From Charina bottae (lineage: Eukaryota; Chordata; Lepidosauria; Squamata; Charinaidae): 64,000 nucleotides of DNA. Each line of letters begins with the position of its first letter. The stretch's first letter is position 1. The notes beneath the pieces were generated by a model. It was not told the origin of the DNA. It was given only the letters and a program-made list of their open reading frames with translations, and ran no database searches. The position numbers and the translations under genes are program-made. This document shows positions 40,446-52,400 of the stretch, piece by piece. Location: contig JALMGJ010000003.1 in assembly GCA_023362775.1 (NCBI GenBank), positions 46,889,916 through 46,953,915 of the forward strand, in the 5' to 3' direction.

Positions 40446-43400
40446 GTGTTTCTCCTTCACTCACACAGAAGTTTCTCCTTCAGATCATGCCAGTCTGGTT
40501 GTTCCAGGGCTGATCAGTCAGTTTCCCAGAAATTAATCTGACTTCTGGAAACCTACCAGGCTACCCCCAGAGCAACCAGATCAGTGTATTCCAGAGAAGA
40601 AAAGGAAAAGGATTGCTACCGGCTTTCTTCCAGATACATTGGCGAGGCCCACCTGCTTAGCTTTGTGCTGGAACTACAGTACATTTCATTCCTCCACATT
40701 ATTCTTTAGACTCCCTTATACAGTACATGTGGTCTTTGTACAATTATAAATATTAATTGGTATAATTAAACTTGGATGAAGCTAGGCAAGGTTGTCCATA
40801 GTTAGTACTTGGATGGGAGGCTACTAGGACATAACAAGGCTGTGTGTTTGAAAAAACACTTGAAGAAATGGAACAGCAAACAACTTCCATACTGTATCAC
40901 CATCCTGTACTTTTATGTTACTAACAGTATCTTGTAATCATTAAGGGATGAGAAATGATAAAGAAAGGTTAGTAGGTGGTGACAATAAATGAAGTTTCTT
41001 TGGGTTGCCGCAAAGACTAAGCTAAAAACAAAGCATTTCCCAAGTAATAATTCTAGTATTTAAAATGTTCTCTTCTCTTCTGCCCTGTTAAAAAGAAAAA
41101 TCCAGATCAAACAAGGAAGGAGAATGAATAAAAGATCAGGTGTAAAGATATTAATATTGTGTAACAATACACCTACTTGCTTGAAGTTTAGTGCTATTGT
41201 TTGTATTTCGCATCAATTGAAATGCTTTCTGAAATCCTGCTGCATGCTGGGTAGGGCTGTCAGATGATTTGATATTGCTAACAAAGGTGGACATTTTCCT
41301 TTTTGTCTCACTGGTGGCAGGAGACAGAAATGTCTTGTAGCACTGATCCAAGGAACAAGTTCTTACGGTGTCTGCCACAGTTAACACAGAGATCTGAAGA
41401 AGAAGAAAAGAAAATTACCTCCTGTTTAGAATTCCCTCTACAGCACACAGTATAATAAGACAATAGAAAAGTCTATTTGATTTTAAAATTCAATTGTTGA
41501 ATCAAAAATACTTAAGGTATAAATCTATCAAACTTGAGTATAGTTAGACTTATGAAAGATCTGGTGTTGGCCTTTATTTGTCAACAAAGTATTAATCCAT
41601 TTCTTATGTAAAATGTTTGCAATAATACTGAATCAGAAACTGTCACTGAATTTCCAGGTCCTAGCAATGAAAACATAGATCACAATAGGATATTATTTTA
41701 GGGAATAGATTATTTTAAGGAACAGGAAGGAGTGGAGACCCTAAGTTTTATGAGGCCCTTGAATGAAATTCAAAGAAACCATCTTATTTGCAGTAACTAT
41801 GGAAGTAAGTTTGTTTATAGACAAGTAAGTCCATCTTTTTCTCCAGAATACGTATCAGCAAGAGGCTATAAGTACACATGCCATAGAGTCTCTCCTCCAA
41901 CGCCACTTCCAAAATTCAGTATGAAAGGAACTAAAGCTGTCTCATCTTATTTTTTTCTCTTCTTCTCTGAGATATTCAGATTATACCCAAACCTCCTTCA
42001 ACTTTGCCTTGCCATATTTGAAGCTTGAGAGAAAGAGAGTGAGGAACAACTAATACTGGCTCCTGAACAGCTTTTGAGCACTTCCATAGCAAACTAATGA
42101 ATGACAGGTAGGCTGACCATACATCCCATTTTGAACAGGACAGTCCCGTTTTTTTTAACATTTCCGGACCGTCCCGTTATTTTAATATAAAAGTCAATTT
42201 TGTCCAGTTTTTTAAGAAACCTGTCAGGAACTAGCCTGTCCCTGCTGCCAGGCCAGACTCCAAGAGCCGGAACCGAGAGCCGGAAGTAGCTGGAGCAGCA
42301 CGAAAGAGCCAGAGCAGCTGACTGGAGGGAACCAGGAAGAGGAATCGCCTCCGCCTATCAGCGGAGGCAAAGGAGGTGGGAGAGGCAGGCCGAGCAGCGC
42401 GATAGGCGGAGGTGATTCCTCTTCCAGGTTCCCTCCAATCAGCTGCTCTCTCTCTTTTGCGCCGCTCAAGCTACTTCCAGTTCTCGGTTCCTCTTGTCCC
42501 GTTTTTGTCTCAAGGAAATATGGTCATCCTAATGACAAGGCAATCCTAAGCTTCTGTGGTAGCGGTTGAGTGAAGAGGCAAATCATTTGCCACTTCTTCT
42601 TTTTTTAATAAGAATTTTATTAAGTTTAAAGCAAAGATAAAAACTACAAACAAACAAAAAACTACAAGAAAAAGAAAAAGAAAGAAACTAAAAAGTGAGA
42701 AACACAAGAAGAAAAGAATTTTAAAGATTACATAAAGAGGTGACTTCCGACTTTTAACAGCAAGAATATATAGCAATTTGCATAATCAAACCCTTACTCT
42801 ATATCAAACCAAAATCCCATTATTTCTATAAATCATTCCATTAGCACATTATGAAAATCACTAAATACAATTGTTCCCTCTCCTTACATTAAAAGAAAAA
42901 GAAACATATAAACCTCCTAATCAACTTCCTCCCCCAAAGACAACATTTACTTAATTATTTCCTTCCTACCACTATTCTATACATTTCTGTCTACTACAGT
43001 GCTTTCCAAACTGCCGCCGTTGGCGACACACCAATGGCGGTGGCGGCAGCGCACCGCACGGCGGTGCGGGGGGGTGCGTGGCAGCAGCGTGCACGGTGGT
43101 GGCAGCGGCCTCTCTAAAACGCGGAAGCGCTGATGGAGCGGCACTGCCATTTGTCGCGACACACCGTTTGGAAAGCTATGGTCTACTATAATAGAAATCA
43201 AACTTAAAAAATGTATAAATTGTCTACTTTTATAATTAATAATACTATAACAATCTTAACCTTATTAACCCTAAAACCAAACAATTATTATTATACCTTA
43301 TAAGTCTTAACTAATCATTAAGAATAAAAACAAACCTTTAAAACAATCCAATTAATCTTAATCCAAATCGTTAAAAAAGAATAGAATCATACAAGCCTTA

Positions 43401-46400
43401 AAAGCAGTCCAAATAAACATTCTTAAATCTTTACCCCACTTCAAAATATACCAGAGCGTTTACATATCTCCATAATACACACAAGGCATCTTTCATAAAA
43501 AAATCAAACAGCCCAACTGCCCCCCTTAGAAACTCAGACTTCTCAGCAGAAAACCTCCCACAAAGCAAAGTCTCTTTTTTCCCATAACATTCCACCGGAA
43601 AAACAATTCCATTTGTGATTTGCGATTCGGTCTGTGCTTTTAACTCCTTCAGCACCAAAATCTGGTCGTCATCATCCGGCACAACAAAAGCTTCAATTTT
43701 GCTGTCAGTAGAAACATCTCCATCTTCACTAGAATCAACTTTTTCCACAACCCCCTCAACCAGATGAAACATTTTAAAGCTGATATTTTCTACAATGTCC
43801 CAGATATCTTGAATAATAGCTTGACAGGAATCAGAGAAAATCTGTTTGATCTCACAAGGAAGCTCAGAGAATGTCTGCTTAAAATCCTCCATGTTACAGG
43901 CAGTAGATTATGGCGCCCCCTAGATCAGGGGTCGGCAAACTTTTTATGCCGGGAGCCATTTTGACATGCTCGTGCACATTTTGAAATGCTCGAGAGCCAG
44001 GGGGCGGGGGCCAATCGCGTGGAAGGGGGCGGGGTTTGCGGGCAGGGGCCAATCACGTGGAAAGGGGCGGGGTTTGCAGGCGGGAGCCAATCACACGGCT
44101 TATTGGGGCAGGTGGGAGGGCGAATCTGTTTGGGAGGGTCGGGGGTCCTCCTCGGCGAGCCCGGCCTCCAGAGCGGGGCATGTCTGGCCGGGCAGAGCGG
44201 GCGCAGGGGAGCCGCACAGGCGCTGAGGGGGGCGGGCCCGGCGGCGGAGGCCCGGGCCGCCCACCCACCCCGCCCGCTTGCCTGCCTGCTTGCCTCCCTC
44301 CGGAGGGGGCCCGGCGGAGGAGGAGGAGGCCCGGGCCGCCCGCCCACCCACTCGCCCGCCCGCTCACTCGCTTACCTGCCTGCTTGCCTCCCTCCGCGAG
44401 GCCCCCCGCTGCCTTCCCGGGATCCAAGCCGGAGAGAAAGGGCGGCGGCGGGGCCGCGCTACCGGAGCGCCCGAGTGCCAGACAGGCAGCTCCGCCCACG
44501 CGCCTTCCACGCAATCGGCCCGTGAGGACCGACCAGGGAAGGCGCGCGGGCGGAGCTCCCGTCCCGCTGCACCCCAGCCGGAGCGCCCGAGTGCCAGGCA
44601 GGCAGCTCCGCCCGCACGCCTTCCCTGGCTGGTCCTCGCGGGCCGCCGGCGATGCACCCGTCCCGCTGCACCTCTCCAGCTCATCGGCCACCCGCCGCAG
44701 CGTCTCGGCCGTGCGGCTGGGGGGCAGCGCCGCATCTCCCAGCCGGTGCTGCAGGTAGTCGCCCAGCAGCTGCGCTGTCTCCTCTAGCAGCGCGCCCAGC
44801 ATGGCGACGCTCTCCTGCCTGCCTGGCAAGCGCTTGGGGGGGGCGGCGGCGGCCGTTGCAACGCGGGCGGAGGAAGAGGTGGCGGCGGCGACCAACCAAC
44901 TTCCCCACCCGCCGACCTCGAAGAAGCGCTGCCCGACTCTGGAAGGCTCCCGAGGGCAGGAGGAGGAAGAATCAATCGCCCTCCTCCAGCGCCGGCCCTC
45001 AGAGTTTGGGGGCGGGATCCAATCGCGTGGAAGGGGCAGGGGTGAGTTCAGCTGCGGAAGAGCCACACTCAAGGGGCCAAAGAGCCGCATCTGGCTCATG
45101 AGCCGCCATTTCCGACCCTTGCCCTAGATACTTAACTGGCAAAAGTAGGAGTTAATAGAAGATTTCTGGCAATGTTTACAAAAGTAAAAGTGGTAAGGGA
45201 CAACTTCCCAGAGAAAGTAGCAACAGAGAGCTGATGATTCAAAACAGCAGATTCAACATGTAGGGAAAAATCAAATTGTTCAAATTCAGTACAAAAATAA
45301 TAGCAGTCCTCCTTAATATTTAAATGGTGAAACAAGCCAAAACTTTGAAAGATTTTTAAAAATTAATCCAAAAAAATAATGATAAGCACCAAGAGAGAAC
45401 GCTTCTCCTTGCTGTACAAAGCCTCTCTTGGGGTACATAAACTTAAAAAAATATAAATTGGGTGATTTAGGAATGAGGTGGTTCGACTTAGTGTCCCTTT
45501 AAGACTACAGCGCAGTTTGGAAATGATGTCGTCCCAGCCTCCCGGCGTCTCTTACCGGATTATCACTAATGCTGTTCACGATCCTCTGGCTGCGAGGCGC
45601 CGTTCTGGAGTACAAATGGGATGATTCTGAGCGTTTTCTGTCCATGAAATTGCTCTAGGGCTTCAGGAAAAGCCTGCCTGAGCCCATAAAAAAGCCACGT
45701 TGTCAGATCTGCCTGCGGAGCTCGCGGGCACAGCTGTTCAGTCGGCCATATCCCCACCGGAAGTCCATCATTTGCCACTTCTAAAGTCCCTCAGGTTAAG
45801 GATTTCCAGCTCAGGTGGCATGCATGTTGAGTAGACTTACTTTTCCTTTTCACCAGCTGAGTTTCTATTTTTCTTTCCCACTGATATCAAAGGAATAGAC
45901 ATTCTTTCTGCCAAACTGAGACTGGGGTAAAGAAGAGGACCACCCTACAGGTTCATTAGGCAATGGAGATATTCTGTTTCCTGTCCCTCCCCCTCTGAAT
46001 ATTTGGGGTCCAAGCAGACAACAGGGGACTTTACACTAATAGAACCTTCTGTGTAGCTTTACACTCGTAGAACCTTCTGCGGGCAATTATTTATTTATTT
46101 ATTTATTCGATTTATCAACGCCCAACTCCCTCAAGGGGACTCTTGTATATGATTCATCCCAGCACCAATCCCATTCCCAAAGTTGTTCTTTCTCCCAATA
46201 CTTTTGCCACCTAGGCAAACATCTGAAGGATGTTCTGACTTACCATTCTGAGTTAACTCACCTTATCATGTTCATCTATTGAGTTCAGAATAACCTGGGC
46301 TGCATCTTTAGCAATCTGCAGTTGTGTTTCTGTAACTGAAGCTCCATGATCTATAATAACAGCTACATGCTTAGACTGAGGTCTAACTGTAGAGACGTAG

Positions 46401-49400
46401 ACAGGCCTAAAAATAAAGTTACAGGATGCTGCACTTTAAATTGATGAAGAGAATTATAAGAGAGTGGAGTCAAGAAGTTTCTTGCATTGTCCAAAGACAT
46501 TCATTGAATTAACTGTGTGCTAAACTTATGTTTATGGACTTATTTTGGTTTTAGCAAATTACAGATCAGCCATTGACTTGCTTGCTTTCCAGAGCACCTC
46601 ATTTCTAAAAACTGCAATAATAGTGACATACCAGGATTTTTGAGAGGACAAAAATGGTAAAGAATTAGAAGGGCAATGTTCTGGCCAGAATTAGCTGAAC
46701 AGCAGTTTGATTGGCATGCCAACAGTACAACCCTAAAAATCTTTACTCAGAAGTAAAGATATAAAATTTCTGGACATTTTAAATAACTATAAAAATTTTC
46801 TTCCTGTTCCCCACCCACAAAGCTGGAAATGTTGGGGATAAAATATGGCAATAATTTTTAAAGCATCCTTTACAAATAGTCACTTTGTTACTTCACAGCG
46901 TGTTATTATATTTGCTAATTAAATCTTTATTAATTTTGCTTTAAAAAGTTTTCAGTTTTTGTTCCAAGCAAAGCTACATCCTGCTCAACCTCAAGGAATA
47001 TAGCAAGTCTATGCTTTTGCATGTTCAAGGGATGCAGGCAAAAAAGTAACCCTGAAAACAGTAGAAACAATTGGCATTGTAGCAACCCCAAAAGATGATT
47101 TTCTTCAGATACAGAATGCATTGATTATCATTGGAAAAAAGCCAAGCATTCAGACAAGCTTCTCTATCCTTTCACATTAGTTTATTTTTACAGTTAAGTC
47201 TATTTCCAAACATAGATCAATCATATGTTGACTATTTTATCATTTAAAAAAGGAAATAATAAGAAATTTTTCATAATTTATATTCCCCCCAAATGTTGCC
47301 CTTCATGTTTCTATTCAGAAATCCTATTGTATTCTGTCCTCTTACTTCCATGTAAGTAGATGCCAGCTGATGCCTTCTACAATCCATCACCTCCAACTTT
47401 AATCCAACTATACTGGGATGAGTTATACTGATTTATCTTAATACAGCCTTTGGTATCCACTTTAGTAATAGTACAACTAATGATAGTGTTTAGATCATTA
47501 GAAACATTTTTTACGAATAATCACTTTCATAAAATAGAATTGTAACATAGCCTGTTGGCATCATCTGATGCACTGATTCTGAATTAGGCAGAGAAATTAA
47601 TACAATATAATATAGTTGCTGGCATGTTAAAAGACTGTGTAAGGAGTGTAAAATTGTATTACTGCATTAGGCTTAAGGTTTTTTTTTTCATCATGAATAA
47701 AAGTCTGATGTCAAGACCAACTTTTCTATTAGCAGTGTGGAATGTAAACCATATAGGACATGCTATGCAACACTTTTATCTGCAGAAACTACTTTTTAAA
47801 GGGTTTATTAAATTTTTTAACAGCATAGAATATTTCCATGTTAAAAATGGCATAAGGGAGGACAGGACAATTGCCGTTTATTTTCTCCTGGATTGAGAAT
47901 CTAAAAGAAACTACAGGTGGTTCTTGTTTAACAACCACTCGTTCAGCAACCGTTCAAAATTTGTGATGGCACTGAATGAGTGGTAGTTATGACCAGTCCT
48001 CGAAGTTTCAGCTGTTGCAGCACCCCATCGTCACGGCAGGAAGTCAGAAGTCACGATTGCGTGAGGTCCTCACTTAACAACCGTAAACCAGGGGCTGCCA
48101 GAACTGCGGTCATTGAGTGGCGTGGTCACATGACATTGCGCTTTATGACTGCATCACTTAGCAATGGAAATTCCAGTCCCAATTATGGTCGTTAAGCGAG
48201 GACTACCTGTAATGTTAATGGAGGAAATTAAAAAGGCAATCTGTATCTCATACACTGGAAGATGGTGGTAGGCTAAACTCTGCATCATGCTACTCTTCTC
48301 ATATGACAAGACTAGAAGCTAAATTCTCTACTGGAATGATATTACTAATACAAGCTATTTATATCTGCAAAATGCTTATACCAAAATCATACCTGCTGCG
48401 GTGTTCATAATTGCCTTTACATCGGAATTTGTGAGCTGGAAACACAGTAAAAATGCCTTCTTCTGAACTAAAGTACTGCCATTTAATTCCAGGATTTGAT
48501 TTCAAATTGTCAGCAAGGACTATTAAAAATAGAATAAAATAGAAAAGGAAATTAACAGTATTATAAGAAGAGGGAAAAAACAACTTACACGCTGTTTAAA
48601 AGTTTCCTTAGTACAGCACCAGGTTGTCTGAAATGATACATCATCTAGATTACTTTCAGCAGGAACATATGTGAATGTCCAATTGCCATTAACCATCAGC
48701 CTACTTTATTTTCATGTGTTTAATAACCTATGATGCATGATGTTGCCCTCATTAAACTCGGTACATAGTTCCTACTGTTATTCTTTTCAGCAAATATTAA
48801 GGTCCAGAGGCTACATCCAGAACTGCAAGACCCAATGCTGAGATAAACCAACAAATCTGCAAGATTATCCTATGGAATAAAGAATAAGGGTGACTTCCTT
48901 GGAGGAAAATTTTGGTATCCTGTATCTCAGATTTTATACCGTTACGACAGAACATATATTTGCAAAATAACAGGGAGGTTATGCTATGCTAATATGTGAA
49001 ACAAAGGAACTTTACAAACCTTTCTGATAATGGACAAAAAAACACATTAAGGAAACCAAATTTTAGGATTTGAGAATAATCGGCTTGCATTCCTGCCTCT
49101 GAACTAGAATGAAAATGTTCATCCAAATAGAGGTTATATCATCTGCTGTATTTTAGTGCTGCTATTATAGAGTTCAATTTGCTAGAATATTAACAAGCAG
49201 ACAGTTATAAGGGAAATAGATTTGGTTGATTTAAAAAAGGAACAAGGCAGCTCTCCAGTCAAGAATATTTTAGAAATGGCTGAGGAACACTAAGATGTTG
49301 GTGACCCATGCAGCTCACAAAGCCCTTGATGCGTCATGGTGACAGTTACACATTTTCCTTCCTGTGGCTATGTAGATACTGATCATTTCATAGACAGTCA

Positions 49401-52400
49401 ACCTTTCCACTAGACCACTTGGTGTCTTGCTACTGCAAAAAGCAGAGGCAAAGAAAGATATCTAATAAGCAACTGATTATCAGCATGCTTAAGTAAAATT
49501 CTTCATGGGTAGCAGAAATGCAGGCCTTAAAATCCCAGCATTCCACTGCAAAGTATACAACCTCTTCCCCAATAGCCCCAAATGAATGTTCAAGAGTTGA
49601 TGTTGGCTGGAAAATAAGTTGTCAGAGGAGGAATGAAGGAATCAATCTTGCTTGAGACCCTAACGATTCATATATAAGGAAGGTGACCTGACTTCTGCAA
49701 AAACTTTGAACAGGGACACTCCAGTTGAGATGGTGGGGATATATTCTCACAGTTCCTACTTGTTCCAATTCATACATCTTACAGATCATACATATTCCAG
49801 TTTACCCAATGATAAAATGGGACTCCTTTGTAAACAACATTAAATGTACATTAAAGAGTAGGTAATAATTCAAATCCATGTTCAAACGATAGCTATGTAT
49901 TTACGTTATATCAAGTTTCTTCTTCATTTCTCACTTTTGTCACATTCCCAATTTAAATGGTTATGTTTCTTCTTTCCCCCCCCCAAGTATAACTCTTTCT
50001 CCAGGTGTCAAAAATCCATTAGAAACAGACGACTTCCTTCTATTTTCCACTAGAGTAATTCCCACAGGGAAAAGATTCAGGTTTCCTTCACTGAAATGAA
50101 GAGGGAATGTAGTTCTAAAAGTTGGCTTTCTGGCATGACTGTGGCATGTTTTAAGATTTGCATTCTAGCTTCAAATCAACTGCACCTATTAAATATATTT
50201 CTTAAACAAAATGATAGAAGTAATGTTAGATGTGATGAAGCTTTCTTCCCCTTTCATGTAAATGCATGTTCATGTACACATATTGCACACATGAGACAGT
50301 ATTATTCTCATCTTACAAATACAGAGCTAGGAACAGAAAAATGTAGAGTAATTTCTCCAAAAGCTCAGAGTGAGAAAAGCAGCAGAGCAAGTAATATAAG
50401 CTTTGGGAATTTCCTCCTAACTCCAAGTTCAAGTTACTAGCTCATTCTCACTCATTTTCATAGACTGAACTTCCTTAATTATTCAAATAGAACCTTTTCA
50501 AGTATTGGCTTTTAATTTATGGAGTGAGACATGATTTTAGTTGATATTTGAGCCTGGAGAAGAAACAGCTGTTAGATACATTTTGCCTCTTAAACACAAG
50601 CTATATTATTAGTGTTTATTTATTTAGTCTTTCTTAGACTAAATGATAATAAAAGAAAAATAAGTTAGGTTAAGAAACAGAACTCCTGTATGCCCAGTAA
50701 GGCCAGAGTTAAAACTACAGTAGTTATTGATCCCAATATTAATATTATTTAATAGATGTTAATTTAAAAAAAACAAGTATGCCAAATGGCCTTTAACCAC
50801 AAATTCACTTCTAAAAAAGACCCTAGTTATTTAAAATACAGCCATTAAAAAAGAAAACCACGAAGGCCTTGATCCAGATACACACATATGTGCATTCACC
50901 AGACTCTGGCAGGTCTAAAAGCAGTAATTACACCAAGGATTCTCAAACTGTTCAGTATCATGCCCCTTTTGGATTTTTTAAGAAACCTCCCACCACAGTG
51001 TCCATTAAATCCATCCACAATTTTGCACAAGCATTAAAGTACTCATTGGGTCTTCACTTCCCATCTTCCTAGTGATCTGCCACCAAGCTTCCTACCACAC
51101 AACCACGGATCTTCCTGCATATCCACCAATCTTCTCAGCACCTTCCCATCAGCCCATGATCTTCCCGCACACCTACCAATCTTCAGAGCACCTTCCCTGC
51201 CTCCCTCCCATCAGCCTGCCCAACCCCGGTAATCTTTCAAGTCCATGAGATTGTCATTCTAAAATTACCGGTTCTTTTGTGCTAATAATTTTTCTGAAAA
51301 TTCCATAGTTTCGCACTCCCCTTTGGAATCACCCAGAAGCAAGGCATGCTCTCAGAGATGACGGTATGATCTGATAATGAATGCAAAGAGACCGCAATTG
51401 CCCAAGAAGAAGATATAGCCACTTCTTCCTTATATCACTACAGCAGAAAGCATTACCCACACAGCTGAACTTACTTTGTAGTTAAATGATTGTTTCATTA
51501 GAGCAGTGCTTTCCAAAGTTTTCCCGCGGCGACACACCAACCGCCGTTGGTGTGTCGCCGCGGGAAAACCAGGAAGTGCCGCCGTTGCGGCAGCGCGCAA
51601 AAGCCCGGAAGCGCTGCTGCCGCTTTCGGTTTTTGCGCACCGCCGTTGGTGTGTCGCCGCAGGAAAACCCTGAAGCTCTGATGATGATCAGCGCTTCCGG
51701 GCTGTGTGGCGACACACCAGACTGTGTGTGGCGACACACTTTTGTTTGGAAAGCTCTGCATTAGAGTGTGTACTGTCTGTTTATATGCTTCTGCACATTG
51801 CCTATTGCCAAGCATACTAATGAATGGAACATAGTTTATGTTTCTATGGCAGGTTACTACGATGGCTGTAACTGCGGCTACTACTAAGCCACAGCCAGCT
51901 CAACCTCAAGTATCTGGCAACGGTGCTTAGCTACCTTGCTCTTTATACCACCAGAGAACACACAGGATGAGGGAATTAATGATTTGCTCCTTACTGCTTT
52001 GCAGCATCACTTGTATAATCGCTGGAAAGCATCCGGCAACTCCACAGCCCAGCTGGATCAGATGGGAAGCAACTTGGGGCCTTCCTGACCTTACAGAACT
52101 ACTGGCTCAGGCTAGACTCTGCTCTCCAAGAAATATGCCTGCTAGAGTAATTGCTTTGCTGAACCCTGACTAAAGCTTTATCGTGCTGACAGTGCTGCCT
52201 GAACTATTTCTTTGCTAAGCTCAACAGCCTCCTGGCTAGAAATCCAGTCATTCACTAGATCAACACAAACTTTACAGTATAGCAGTTACTTTTAAGAATA
52301 AGCCAGAGAAAGGGAGGGGCTTTTGAAAAACACATACACACCCAACATTTCTTCCTTTCAGTGACTTCTGAGAGATGAAAGAATTTCCCATTCACAACAA

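Larger units (their letters stand above)
42598..45766 (-). mobile_element. Internally deleted LINE (L1-like) carrying two later hAT insertions
   Basis: A perfect 16-bp duplication ATCATTTGCCACTTCT flanks it (42582-42597 and 45767-45782). The 3' end is at the left (T-rich, 'aagaattttattaagttt') and the 5' end at the right ('gacttccggtggggatatgg' on the minus strand). After removing the two nested hATs, only about 1.77 kb remains: a 5' UTR, a 153-codon ORF (43431-43892) and a long AT-rich 3' UTR. The reverse-transcriptase region is missing, so it is a non-autonomous copy. L1-like is my best guess. Confidence 0.75.

Noticed and set aside
40760..40930. Functional 5S rRNA gene
   Set aside because: Only the internal part is conserved. 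Both ends are diverged and it is joined to a SINE body.
44053..45099. 348-codon minus-strand ORF taken as a complete host gene
   Set aside because: It lies wholly within a transposable element with perfect TSDs, is low-complexity (Pro/Ala/Arg/Ser-rich) outside a 44-codon segment, and reflects high GC. Only that segment is reported as a gene fragment.
51967..52173. 68-codon plus-strand ORF with hydrophobic start
   Set aside because: No recognisable similarity. Antisense to CACHD1 within an intron.
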